Source: Methylobacterium sp. R2-1
GTDB taxonomy: Bacteria > Pseudomonadota > Alphaproteobacteria > Rhizobiales > Beijerinckiaceae
Assembly (NCBI RefSeq): GCF_014191355.1
Contig: NZ_JACHWM010000008.1
Span: 62,001-126,000, forward strand
Reading direction: 5' to 3'
DNA: 64,000 nt
Position numbers and translations under genes: made by a program. Below, in pieces: positions 19,327 to 27,317 of this stretch; the stretch's first letter is position 1, and each line of letters begins with the position of its first letter. A model generated the notes under the pieces. The model was not told where the DNA came from, did not search any database, and saw only the letters and a list, made by a program, of their open reading frames with translations.

Positions 19327-20322
19327 TCAAGCCGCTTCGAACAGCCTGCGGATCTCGAGTGACGTGGCCCAGTGTTCGACCCGGTGACAGGTCAGGGTTT
19401 CCCGTGGTTGCCCGCGATAGATCGCGAGGCTTTCCGTGACGAAAGCCTCGAGGCCGAGGGTCTCGGGTGGGGCGCCCCGGCGCTGGCGCCGCTTGAACAC
19501 CGTTGAGCCCGGCACGCCGTACAGCATCGCCACCGGCGGATAGACCGGCCAGATCGGGTCATCGAGGAGCGCGTCCGGGGCGTAGGTCTCGACCGCGATC
19601 GGCCGCGGCGCGAGCCCGGCCTCGCGCAGCAGCCGGGCGGCGATGTCGCCGAGCACGTTCAGGCGCGGGTGATTGATGTTGTGCATGAACAGGCCGCTCC
19701 GCGACCAGCGCAGCAGATCGTCCGAGAGGTCGAAGCCGATCGCCCGGCTCGACGCGATCAGGTCCGCCGCGGCGAGGTCCCAGGCGTCGAGATAGCCCAA
19801 TCGCGAAAACACCTCCTCGCGGAACAGCCCGACGATCCGCTCCGGCGGGAGGCCCCGGAGGAAGCCGAACAGGGTAATCGCCGAGTGGTAGGTGCCGAGC
19901 GGCGACGGCACCAGCTTCACCTGCGCCACCGAGGCGAGATCGCCGACATAGACGGCGTCCGGATGGAACGCCGTGAAGACGATCGAGGGGAACAGCCGCA
20001 TCCGCGGCAGCCGCTCGCGCAGAGCCTCCGAGCCGCCCTCAGAGAAGAAGCCCGTCGGGAAGGGCTGGGAGAAGACGTGATCGCAATCGCCGAGCGTGGC
20101 TGCGAAGGTGTCGAGGCCCTGCCTGCGCTTGCCCAGCGTGCTCATCGGAATCAGCCGCACCCGCGCGCCCGGCACGAGGATGCGCACGGCCTCGGCCACG
20201 CCCTTCGCCTGGCAATTGCCGATCACCGCGATCAGCGGACCGCCGGTCACCGCTTCGGCCGCATCGCGGCCTTCCGGGAACAGGCGCGCGCGCCTCAGGA
20301 CACGGGAGAGCCGCAGGGCCAA
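19327..20322 (-). CDS. WcbI-like polysaccharide biosynthesis protein
   Basis: 331 residues. The motif LIAVIGNCQAKGVAEAVRIL near residue 30 is characteristic of the WcbI family, proteins linked to capsule synthesis in Burkholderia and proposed to be acetyltransferases binding CoA. Further conserved-looking parts are PSIVFTAFHPDAVYVGD and MHNINHPRLNVLGDIAARLL. The frame opens with TTG at 20322, ten bases after the phosphatase gene upstream, so the two are probably co-transcribed; no good Shine-Dalgarno is visible. No other capsule genes are adjacent, so its glycan is unknown. Confidence 0.75.
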   Translation of the reverse strand: MALRLSRVLRRARLFPEGRDAAEAVTGGPLIAVIGNCQAKGVAEAVRILVPGARVRLIPMSTLGKRRQGLDTFAATLGDCDHVFSQPFPTGFFSEGGSEALRERLPRMRLFPSIVFTAFHPDAVYVGDLASVAQVKLVPSPLGTYHSAITLFGFLRGLPPERIVGLFREEVFSRLGYLDAWDLAAADLIASSRAIGFDLSDDLLRWSRSGLFMHNINHPRLNVLGDIAARLLREAGLAPRPIAVETYAPDALLDDPIWPVYPPVAMLYGVPGSTVFKRRQRRGAPPETLGLEAFVTESLAIYRGQPRETLTCHRVEHWATSLEIRRLFEAA

Positions 20323-20332
20323 GGCGGAGCGC

Positions 20333-21058
20333 CTACTCGCGCCGCAGCAGGCGATCGACCACGAGGTCGGACCAGAAGCCGGCGCGGAAGTTCCGCGTCA
20401 CGGCTTGCGGATCGTAGCTGTGCTCGACCCATTCCAGGAAGCTCTGGCCGCGCGCCTCGCCCTCGCGGAGATAGGTCGCGAAGAACGCGTCCAGGATGCC
20501 GGTCTTGGCGAAGCGGAAGTGGCCGTAGCGCGGCGAGAGCTGGCGCAGGGCCTCGCGCACCGGCCGGTCCTCGTGCAGGATCAGGAACAGGGTGGCGGCG
20601 AGCCCCGCGCGGTCAGCGCCCGACTTGCAGTGCATCACCGCCGGATAGTCCAGGCTGGCGAAGAAGTCGCGGGCCGCAAGCAGAGTCTCGCGGGAGGGTG
20701 CCTCGCGCGAGCGCAGCACGAACTCGACCAGGGTCAGCCCTTGCCGCTCGCAGGCCTCGCGCTGCAGAGGCCAGGAACCGTGTTCGCGCCCGCCGCGCAG
20801 CGACACGATCGTGCGCACGCCCTGGCGCTTGAACCATGCGAGTTGGTGCGGCGTCGGCTGGGCCGAGCGCCAGACCAGCCCGGTGCCGATCCGGTGCCGG
20901 TTGAGATAGGCGAGCCGGAAGATCCCGTGGTCGACGAGCAGCATGTTCGCCCAGGCCTTCGCCCGGGAGACGGAGCCGTTGATCGGCCGCTCGAACTTCG
21001 CGATGCGGGCCATGCGCCGCGCGTAGCGCGTCTCGGGGGGAAGGAAGCGGTTGAACAC
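20333..21058 (-). CDS. Protein tyrosine/dual-specificity phosphatase family protein
   Basis: 241 residues with the Cys-based phosphatase signature VMHCKSGADRAGLAA (C-x5-R; Cys144) and an upstream general-acid region. The segment WRSAQPTPHQLAWFKRQGVRTIVSLRG is typical of this cyanobacterial/proteobacterial DSP-like family. It ends with a long basic-aromatic C-terminus. A GTG start at 21058 is listed; an ATG at 21013 would remove 15 residues. Pairing with a WcbI-like gene suggests a role in envelope polysaccharide or its regulation, but that is inference. Confidence 0.8.
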   Translation of the reverse strand: MFNRFLPPETRYARRMARIAKFERPINGSVSRAKAWANMLLVDHGIFRLAYLNRHRIGTGLVWRSAQPTPHQLAWFKRQGVRTIVSLRGGREHGSWPLQREACERQGLTLVEFVLRSREAPSRETLLAARDFFASLDYPAVMHCKSGADRAGLAATLFLILHEDRPVREALRQLSPRYGHFRFAKTGILDAFFATYLREGEARGQSFLEWVEHSYDPQAVTRNFRAGFWSDLVVDRLLRRE

Positions 21059-21195
21059 GGATCGCTGCGAGAGGCCTGTCGGAGCGCTCCTCTACCAGCC
21101 CGCGATTCGGGCGACAACGCGAACAGCCTCAGGCCGTTGCCGAACCGGTCCCTTTGCCAGCATCATGCGCGGCCCGTTGGCAATCGGAGCCCGCG

Positions 21196-21702
21196 ATGAC
21201 GACGAACACGGTGAGCCTGCGCCGCGCCCGCGCCGCGGATGCCGCCGGCCTCTCGGCGGTGTTCGATGCCGCTTGGCGCGAAGCTTATCAGGGAATTATC
21301 CCAGGCATCGCCCTGGAGCGCTTCCTCGCCCGCCGTGGGCCGGAGACGTGGCGCAGCATGATCGGCGGCGGGCGGGGCCTCGCCGTCATCGCCTTCGGCG
21401 AGCAGGTCGCGGGCTACGCCGCCTACGGCCAGGTGCGGGACCGCACCATGCGGGCGGACGGCGAGATCGACGAACTCTACATCGCCCCCGAATTCCAGGG
21501 CCTCGGGCTCGGCACCCGCCTGTTCCGAGCCGTGCGCAACGACCTGATCGACCGCGGGCTCAATCGCATCGGCGTCTGGGCGCTGGCCGACAATCCCCGT
21601 GCCCGCGGCTTCTACGAGGGCCTGGGCGGCGTGGCCGGTCCCGAATCCGTCGAGCGCGTCTCCGGCATCTGCCTGCCGAAGATCGGCTACCTGTTCGCCT
21701 GA
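21196..21702 (+). CDS. GNAT-family N-acetyltransferase
   Basis: A 168-residue GCN5-related acetyltransferase. The acetyl-CoA pyrophosphate-binding motif A is IDELYIAPEFQGLGLGTRLF, followed by GVWALADNPRARGFYEGLGG (motif B). N-terminal VSLRRARAADAAGLSAVFDAAW is the usual first strand and helix. The start MTTNTVSLRR is chosen because the preceding 14 residues lack GNAT character. It stands alone between divergent and convergent neighbours, and the substrate cannot be read. Confidence 0.88.
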   Translation: MTTNTVSLRRARAADAAGLSAVFDAAWREAYQGIIPGIALERFLARRGPETWRSMIGGGRGLAVIAFGEQVAGYAAYGQVRDRTMRADGEIDELYIAPEFQGLGLGTRLFRAVRNDLIDRGLNRIGVWALADNPRARGFYEGLGGVAGPESVERVSGICLPKIGYLFA

Positions 21703-21797
21703 CCGCGACCGCACGGGGCCGCACGCGCCATCAACGACGGCCTTCCACGCCGCCTGCCTGTTCAGACGATGCGGAGACACACGTTCGGGATGATGCC

Positions 21798-22214
21798 CTA
21801 GAAGAACGGGCCGTAGCCGAAGCCTGGGCCGAAGTCCGGATCGTAAGCGACCGGACGAAGCGGCGGCCGGACGAAGCGCGGCCCGTAGGCGAACCGCGGC
21901 GGCCCGTAGGCGAAGGGCGGCGGCTCGATATCGAAGGGCTCATCGAACTCCTCGCGCACGATCCGGGTCCGGTAGATGGGGCGCTCAACCACGATCCGGC
22001 GCACGATCCGGGTCCGGTAGACGGGCCGCTCGACGATGACCTCGCGGACGATGCGCCGCGGCTGGCGGACGACGTAGCGCCGGACGACCCTGGAGCCCCG
22101 ATCGACGCTGCGGCCGTACCCTGCCTCCTCGTCCGCCGCTGCGGGAGCCGTGCCGGCGAGGGATCCCATCCCCAATGCCAGTGCACCGACGGCGATGATG
22201 GCGATGCGCTTCAT
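21798..22214 (-). CDS. Exported Arg/Tyr-rich repeat protein, function unknown
   Basis: 138 residues. MKRIAIIAVGALALGMGSLA is a signal peptide with cleavage near APAAADEE. The mature part is low complexity: two near-identical tandem 16-mers (REVIVERPVYRTRIVR and RRIVVERPIYRTRIVR), then PPFAYGPPRFAYGPRFVRPP, and an aromatic/Gly tail. It is highly basic and then Pro/Phe-rich, as in small periplasmic or surface-associated proteins. AAGGG lies upstream of the ATG. No function is assigned. Confidence 0.75.
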   Translation of the reverse strand: MKRIAIIAVGALALGMGSLAGTAPAAADEEAGYGRSVDRGSRVVRRYVVRQPRRIVREVIVERPVYRTRIVRRIVVERPIYRTRIVREEFDEPFDIEPPPFAYGPPRFAYGPRFVRPPLRPVAYDPDFGPGFGYGPFF

Positions 22215-22575
22215 ATCATGCCCTTGCGTTGCGCGGGCTCGAGCAACCCCCGCGCTCGGTTGCGGCTTGTGGTTACGCTTGAACGAAGCGGGTGTTCCCA
22301 ACTCGATCCGCTGCGAGGACGCGGGATCGGCGCACCGTGTTCCTGGAAAAATCGGCCGAGGATCGGGCCAGCGTCACCGCCGAGTGCTGCGAAACAGCAT
22401 TTTCCGCGGCCGGATGGACGCAGGGATACGACTCGGCCGGAGGAGCGATTTCATTTCCCGCCCGCACAATCTAAGACATCCATCGATGGGTGCGGCATCG
22501 TGAGCCGCCTCCGCACGATGCATCCGCCGGACGGGGCGACGCGTCCGACGGCCGGATTTCAGAGAGCATAGGCCT
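22215..22575. other. Divergent intergenic region before ppa
   Basis: 361 bases without a supported gene, between the minus-strand repeat protein and ppa. It should contain promoters for both. Nothing beyond ordinary GC-rich sequence and short AT patches (near 22346 and 22450) stands out. Confidence 0.4.
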
Positions 22576-23115
22576 ATGGACATCAACGCCATCTCGATCG
22601 GCAAGAACCCGCCGGAGGACGTCAACGTCATCGTCGAGGTTCCGCTCGGCGGCGAGCCGATCAAGTACGAGATGGACAAGGACGCCGGCACGCTCGTCGT
22701 CGACCGGTTCCTCTACACGCCGATGTTCTATCCGGGCAATTACGGCTTCATCCCCCACACCCTCTCCGGCGACGGCGATCCCTGCGACGTGCTGGTGGCC
22801 AACACCCGCGCGATCATCCCGGGCGCGATCATCTCCGTGCGCCCCGTCGGCGTTCTGGTGATGGAGGATGACGGCGGCGAGGACGAGAAGATCATCGCCG
22901 TGCCCTCGCGCAAGCTGACCCAGCGCTACAACCGGGTCGAGAACTATACCGACCTGCCCGAGATCACGGTCAGCCAGATCCAGCACTTCTTCGAGCACTA
23001 CAAGGATCTGGAGCCCGGCAAGTGGGTGAAGGTCGTGCGCTGGGGCGACAAGGCGGAGGCCCAGCGCCTGATCCTCGAAGGCATCGAGCGCGCGAAGGCC
23101 AAGAAGGGCGGCTGA
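22576..23115 (+). CDS. ppa: Inorganic pyrophosphatase
   Basis: Soluble family I pyrophosphatase that hydrolyses PPi and pulls biosynthetic reactions forward. At 179 residues it is typical. The signature DGDPCDVLV supplies the three metal-binding aspartates, and [18 protein letters not shown] and [15 protein letters not shown] are conserved. It is single, and converges on pyrH across a strong hairpin. Confidence 0.97.
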   Translation: MDINAISIGKNPPEDVNVIVEVPLGGEPIKYEMDKDAGTLVVDRFLYTPMFYPGNYGFIPHTLSGDGDPCDVLVANTRAIIPGAIISVRPVGVLVMEDDGGEDEKIIAVPSRKLTQRYNRVENYTDLPEITVSQIQHFFEHYKDLEPGKWVKVVRWGDKAEAQRLILEGIERAKAKKGG

Positions 23116-23181
23116 TTCTTTTCCGGTGACAGAAGCGGGCCGCAGGTTTGCTTATCGGCCGCGCCGGCCTGACACCGAGCT

Positions 23182-23210
23182 CCCTCTCCTCCCGCCCTGG
23201 GAGGAGAGGG
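23182..23210. terminator. 12-bp perfect hairpin between convergent ppa and pyrH
   Basis: Arms ccctctcctccc and gggaggagaggg, loop gccct. It lies between two converging genes (67 nt after ppa, 24 nt after pyrH) and so can end both transcripts, though T-runs are lacking. The pyrimidine arm/purine arm design resembles dispersed palindromes; a related shorter hairpin lies at 44522-44539. Confidence 0.6.
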
Positions 23211-23233
23211 GGTTCCAAGCAGGAAGCCGCCGC

Positions 23234-23956
23234 TTACGGCACCACGCGGGTCGAAACCGAAGCGCCCGTCAGGATCGCATTGATCGAGCTCGGCGCGTGC
23301 ACCGAGCCCACCACGATGGTGAGCCGGCTCTCGCGGGCGAGCGCGAAAGCGGCGGTGTCCATCACCTTGAGATCGCGGGCGATGGCCTCGTCGTGGGTGA
23401 TGCGGTCGTAGCGGATCGCCTCCGGATCGCGCTTCGGGTCGGCCGAGTAGACGCCGTCCACCTGCGTCGCCTTCAGCACGGCGTCACAGCGCAGCTCCGC
23501 CGCCCGCAGGACCGCGGCCGTGTCGGTGGTGAAGTACGGATTGCCGGTGCCGCCCGCGAGCACCACGACCTGCCCCTTGTCGAGATGGTGCAGCGCCGGC
23601 TGGCGGGCATAGGTCTCGCAGATCGTCGGCATCGAGACCGCCGACATGGTCCGCGCCTGCACGCCCGCGGCGTTGAGCGCGGTCTCGATCGCGAGCGAGT
23701 TCATCACAGTCGCCATCATGCCGAGCGAGTCGCCCGTCGCCCGGTCGATCCAGCCGGCCTGGGAGATGCGCGCACCGCGGATCAGGTTACCACCGCCGAC
23801 CACCACCGCAATCTGAGTCCCATGGGAGATCGTGGCGGCGATGTCTTCGGCCAAAGCCGCCAGCATCGGCGGGTGGAGCCAAAATCCGTCGGGAGCGGCC
23901 AGAGCCTCGCCGGACAGCTTCACGAGGACTCGGCGGTAGGGCGTCGTCTCCGGCAT
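23234..23956 (-). CDS. pyrH: UMP kinase
   Basis: Amino-acid-kinase-fold enzyme phosphorylating UMP to UDP. The protein has 240 residues, with RRVLVKLSGEAL at the N-terminus, VVVGGGNLIRG, and the nucleotide-binding GGTGNPYFTTDTAAVLRA. The start at 23956 (MPETTPYRR) matches family length; a second ATG 26 codons upstream is possible. It follows tsf with 124 bases between. In most relatives frr comes next, but here the minus-strand series ends at the ppa hairpin. Confidence 0.96.
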   Translation of the reverse strand: MPETTPYRRVLVKLSGEALAAPDGFWLHPPMLAALAEDIAATISHGTQIAVVVGGGNLIRGARISQAGWIDRATGDSLGMMATVMNSLAIETALNAAGVQARTMSAVSMPTICETYARQPALHHLDKGQVVVLAGGTGNPYFTTDTAAVLRAAELRCDAVLKATQVDGVYSADPKRDPEAIRYDRITHDEAIARDLKVMDTAAFALARESRLTIVVGSVHAPSSINAILTGASVSTRVVP

Positions 23957-24080
23957 CGGATCCTCGTCGGCTCGGGCTGATAGCGCCGCGGCTTCTAGCA
24001 ATACGGGGGCCGGAACGTCGAGGGGCGACGGCATCGCTGCCGCCGCCCCTCGCTGGGTACCCTGTGATGATCGGTGAAGA

Positions 24081-25001
24081 TCAGCGCGACATGCTCGCCA
24101 CTTCAGCGGCGAAGTCCGGGCCCTCTTCCTTCTCGATGCCCTCGCCCAGCGCGTAGCGGACGAAGCCCTTGATCGCGACCTCGCCGCCGGCCTTGCCCGC
24201 GGCTTCCTTGAGCACCTGGGTGATGGTCTTGGAGCCGTCATGGACGAAGGGCTGCTCCAGGAGGGTGACCTCCTTGTAGTAGCTCTTCAGACCGCTCTCG
24301 ACGATCTTGGCCATCACGTGGTCCGGCTTGCCGGCGTTCTTCTCGCGCAGGATGTTCGACTCGCGTTCGACCACGGCCGGGTCGACGCCGGAGGCGTCCA
24401 GAGCCACCGGGCTGGTGGCGGCGATGTGCATGGCGATCTGACGGCCGAGCGCCGACAGGACCTCGACGTCACCCTCGGATTCGAGCGCGACGAGCACGCC
24501 GATCTTGCCCAGGCCTTCGCTGATCTGGCCGTGGACGTAGGAGGCGATCACGCCCTTGCTCACGTCGAGCTTGGTGACGCGGCGCAGAGTCATGTTCTCG
24601 CCGATGGTGGCAATCAGGTTCGAGAGCTTCTCCTGGACCGTCTCGGACGAGCCGGGGAAGGTGGCGGCCTGGAGACCCTCCAGGGTGCCGTCGGTGTTGA
24701 GCGCGAGTTTGGCGGCCTCGCGGGCAAACGCCTGGAAGCTGTCGTTGCGGGCGACGAAGTCGGTCTCGGAGTTCACCTCGACGATGGCAGCGTGGTGGCC
24801 GGCGGACTCGACGGCGACGAGGCCCTCGGCGGCGACGCGGCCGGCCTTCTTGGCAGCCTTGGCGAGGCCCTTCTTGCGCAGCCAGTCCACCGCCGCCTCG
24901 AGGTCGCCATTGGTCTCGTTGAGCGCGCCCTTGCAATCCATCATGCCGGCGCCGGTCTTTTCGCGAAGCTCCTTCACGAGTGCGGCGGTGATGTTGGCCA
25001 T
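24081..25001 (-). CDS. tsf: Elongation factor Ts
   Basis: Guanine-nucleotide exchange factor for EF-Tu. At 306 residues it has the UBA-like N-terminus [21 protein letters not shown], the signature [16 protein letters not shown], and [20 protein letters not shown]. The start at 25001 is the family N-terminus; the open frame continues upstream through the rpsB-tsf intergenic hairpins. It lies 142 bases after rpsB. Confidence 0.98.
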   Translation of the reverse strand: MANITAALVKELREKTGAGMMDCKGALNETNGDLEAAVDWLRKKGLAKAAKKAGRVAAEGLVAVESAGHHAAIVEVNSETDFVARNDSFQAFAREAAKLALNTDGTLEGLQAATFPGSSETVQEKLSNLIATIGENMTLRRVTKLDVSKGVIASYVHGQISEGLGKIGVLVALESEGDVEVLSALGRQIAMHIAATSPVALDASGVDPAVVERESNILREKNAGKPDHVMAKIVESGLKSYYKEVTLLEQPFVHDGSKTITQVLKEAAGKAGGEVAIKGFVRYALGEGIEKEEGPDFAAEVASMSR

Positions 25002-25057
25002 GGCGATCCTCTTGAGGCTGAAGTGCAGGGCTTGAAGTGCAGGTCTTGAAGTGAACG

Positions 25058-25086
25058 AGCCCGGCGCTCGTTGAAAGCACCGGGCT
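25058..25086 (-). other. Intercistronic hairpin 2, rpsB-tsf
   Basis: Stem agcccgg / ccgggct, extended after a mismatch by gct / agc, in the 142-base rpsB-tsf gap. With its neighbour at 25108-25132 it could attenuate or process the rpsB-tsf mRNA. No T-run follows, so complete termination is unlikely. Confidence 0.5.
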
Positions 25087-25107
25087 TTGCAGGGTGATGA
25101 CAATCGG

Positions 25108-25132
25108 GCCGCCGGGCAAAAATCCCGGCGGC
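25108..25132 (-). other. Intercistronic hairpin 1, rpsB-tsf
   Basis: Perfect 9-bp stem gccgccggg / cccggcggc with a caaaaat loop, 12 bases after the rpsB stop codon. Probably an attenuator or RNase processing/stability element; inferred from position. Confidence 0.55.
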
Positions 25133-25143
25133 GGATGTGCGAC

Positions 25144-26208
25144 TTAGGCCGCGGCGGCTTCGACGAAGGCGCGGGACTGCTCGATCCAGCCGTCGCGGCC
25201 GATGCGGCCGTTGAGCTTCAGGTCGGCGTCGAGCTTGGCCACGTCGTCGGGCTGCATGGCGGCGATCTGCCAGTAGTGCCATACGCCGGCATCGTTGAGC
25301 TTCTGCACGAGCTGCGGGCCGACGCCATTGAGCTTGGTCAGGTCGTCGGGCGCGCCGCGGGGCGCCACGAGCTGCTCGAAGTGCTCGGTCGACTCGGCCA
25401 GCGCCGCGACGTCGGCCGGGGCGATCGCATCGGAGGCAACGGAGGCCACGACGTCGTCGTTGGCCGGCAGCTCCTCGGCGGTGGGCTCCTCGGAGGCGCC
25501 GACATCGATGCCGAGCGCGCCCTGGCCGCGGCCGATGCCCTCGATCGCCGCGCGGGCGATCAGGTCGCAATACAGCGCGATGGCGCGGCCGGCGTCATCG
25601 TTGGCCGGGACGATGTAGGAGATGCCGTCCGGGTTGCAGTTCGTGTCGACGATGGCGGCGACCGGGATGCCGAGGCGCTGGGCCTCCTTGATCGCCAACT
25701 GCTCCTTGTTGGTGTCGATCACGAACAGCAGGTCGGGCACGCCGCCCATGTCCTTGATGCCGCCGAGCGCCTTCTCGAGCTTGTCCTTCTCACGGGTCAG
25801 CATGAGACGCTCCTTCTTGGTGAGGCCGACGGCCCCGCCCTCGAGCGTCTCGTCGACCTTGCGCAGGCGCTGGATCGAGCCGGAGATGGTCTTCCAGTTG
25901 GTCAGCATGCCGCCGAGCCAGCGGGAGTTGACGTAGTACTGGGCTGAACGCTTGGCCGCCTCGGCGATGGCGTCCGCCGCCTGGCGCTTGGTGCCGACGA
26001 ACAGCACGCGGCCGCCGCGGGCCACGGTGTCGCTCACCGCCTGGAGGGCAGCGCGCAGCGCCGGCACGGTCTGGGCGAGGTCGATGATGTGGATGTTGTT
26101 ACGGGTGCCGAAGATGTAGGGCTGCATCTTCGGGTTCCAGCGGTGCGACTGGTGCCCGAAATGGGCGCCGGCCTCGAGGAGCTGGCGCATAGAGAAATCG
26201 ACGGCCAT
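25144..26208 (-). CDS. rpsB: 30S ribosomal protein S2 with C-terminal extension
   Basis: Small-subunit ribosomal protein. Residues 1-230 are canonical S2 ([68 protein letters not shown]). The total of 354 residues exceeds the roughly 240 of E. coli S2. An acidic Ala-rich linker (about 235-285) leads to a compact C-terminal domain, [19 protein letters not shown] then [21 protein letters not shown], resembling helix-hairpin-helix modules found in some alphaproteobacterial L21 and NuoE proteins. Followed by tsf and pyrH. Confidence 0.97.
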   Translation of the reverse strand: MAVDFSMRQLLEAGAHFGHQSHRWNPKMQPYIFGTRNNIHIIDLAQTVPALRAALQAVSDTVARGGRVLFVGTKRQAADAIAEAAKRSAQYYVNSRWLGGMLTNWKTISGSIQRLRKVDETLEGGAVGLTKKERLMLTREKDKLEKALGGIKDMGGVPDLLFVIDTNKEQLAIKEAQRLGIPVAAIVDTNCNPDGISYIVPANDDAGRAIALYCDLIARAAIEGIGRGQGALGIDVGASEEPTAEELPANDDVVASVASDAIAPADVAALAESTEHFEQLVAPRGAPDDLTKLNGVGPQLVQKLNDAGVWHYWQIAAMQPDDVAKLDADLKLNGRIGRDGWIEQSRAFVEAAAA

Positions 26209-26277
26209 GACTTTTGTTCTCTCCGGTTGATACCGCCGCGGAAGAAGTAGCCGGCCAATCAGCCAGCCACCGGAAAC

Positions 26278-26297
26278 GCCTCATTCAGGCATGAGGC
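26278..26297 (-). other. Leader hairpin upstream of rpsB
   Basis: Seven-base perfect stem gcctcat / atgaggc with a six-base loop, 70-89 nt upstream of the rpsB ATG. Proteobacterial rpsB leaders often bind S2 for autoregulation, so this could be part of such an element. That role is inferred from position only. Confidence 0.35.
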
Positions 26298-26322
26298 CGG
26301 CTCCGCGTGTGGGATGGGCGGG

Positions 26323-26351
26323 GCGTTAGCAGAGACGGGGTGGGATGGCAA
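26323..26351 (-). promoter_or_regulatory. Weak promoter candidate for rpsB-tsf-pyrH
   Basis: On the minus strand TTGCCA, 17 bases, TAACGC. The -35 is good and the -10 poor, placed to give a roughly 110-base leader containing the hairpin at 26278-26297. Confidence 0.3.
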
Positions 26352-26562
26352 GGCCAAGCGCGCCCGCCGCCGCGGGACCGCTCCTCGCCCTCGGCGCAAA
26401 CGGATCAGACACAGATTATTTTCGGAACCCCTCTTTTCAAAATCAGTATCCGGTGCATTACTGCAACTTAGAAGAAACGATTCTGGCAAATCCGACAGAA
26501 CACATATCAGCGATTTGCCTTGAGTCTGGCACGAAACGTGTCATGGCCGGGAGATGCTGCGC

Positions 26563-26573
26563 GGGGGGGGGGG
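26563..26573 (+). repeat. Homopolymeric G11 tract before the lipoprotein start
   Basis: Eleven consecutive G bases ending six bases before the ATG at 26580, occupying the Shine-Dalgarno position. Such tracts slip during replication and could change ribosome-site strength or spacing. It is also a place where sequencing length errors are common. Confidence 0.8.
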
Positions 26574-26579
26574 CACATC

Positions 26580-27218
26580 ATGCGCGTTGTCTTTGCCTGC
26601 CTCTTGGCCTGTGCCCTCTCGGCCTGCGACTCACCAAGCTTCAGAACAACGCAGTCGCAGTTCGGCACGTCACGGACGCTCGCGACGACGGGAAGTCTTC
26701 GCTTGGTGACCGAGCGGCCAAGACCGGGCGAGGACGGATCGCTGATGCCCATCGTCTGCACCGAGCCCAGCCCGGATTACGCGATTGCTTTCGCCGGCAA
26801 GCAGAGCGTCCGTGCCAATATCGTCGTCCCGCAGGGACCGACCGTCGATGGCGCGGGCGATTTCTCGCAGACGGAAACGGTCACGACTCAGACCGGGCGC
26901 GAGGCGGCGGTGCTGGCGCTCCGCGACGGCCTCTACGCCGCCTGCCAGAGCTACGCCAACGGCGTCATCGGCCATGACGCCTACGCGATGATCCTGAGCC
27001 AGTACGGCACGCTGCTGGTTGCCCTGGTCGGCAAGACGCCGACCGCGGCGGCGACGGCCGATGCCGGACGCCGCGCCACGCTCTCGGCCATGCTCGTCGC
27101 CTGCATCAGCCGCCACGACCGCACGCGGCTTCCCTACAGCGACAATGAGATCCTCGATCTCCGCTTCTGCAAGCGCGTGCTCGAAAACGGCCTGCGCTAC
27201 GCCCTGAAGGGCGCCTGA
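26580..27218 (+). CDS. Predicted lipoprotein of unknown function
   Basis: 212 residues. MRVVFACLLACALSAC is a lipoprotein signal with lipobox LSAC, so Cys16 should be lipid-modified and the protein anchored in a membrane facing the periplasm. No known domain was recognised. The mature part has a beta-rich N-terminus (RTLATTGSLRLVTERP), then a helical half with paired cysteines (AACQSYANGVIG, LVACISRHDRTRLP and LRFCKRVLENGLR). It lies 99 bases before the patatin gene on the same strand and may be co-expressed with it. The ribosome site is the G11 tract. Confidence 0.75.
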   Translation: MRVVFACLLACALSACDSPSFRTTQSQFGTSRTLATTGSLRLVTERPRPGEDGSLMPIVCTEPSPDYAIAFAGKQSVRANIVVPQGPTVDGAGDFSQTETVTTQTGREAAVLALRDGLYAACQSYANGVIGHDAYAMILSQYGTLLVALVGKTPTAAATADAGRRATLSAMLVACISRHDRTRLPYSDNEILDLRFCKRVLENGLRYALKGA

Positions 27219-27317
27219 CACGCATACCTGACCGCGTTCGGTGTCTGCGCGAAACGCCAAGGACCGAGCCAACGGACCGATGGAACTGCAGAAACGGATC
27301 GGCGGGGGAAGCACGCC

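Larger units (their letters stand above)
26209..26579. other. Divergent intergenic region between rpsB and the lipoprotein gene
   Basis: 371 bases with no supported gene. The rpsB side carries a leader hairpin and promoter candidate. From about 26395 to 26520 the sequence becomes distinctly AT-rich (TTATTTTC, CTCTTTTCAAAATC, AAGAAACG) compared with the GC-rich flanks, then ends in an 11-G tract. This marks the left border of an accessory-looking block. Confidence 0.5.

Noticed and set aside
26527..26545. Sigma-54-like TGGCAC element before the lipoprotein gene
   Set aside because: TGGCAC-GAAAC is followed by GTGTC and lacks the GC of the -12 element, so it does not fit.
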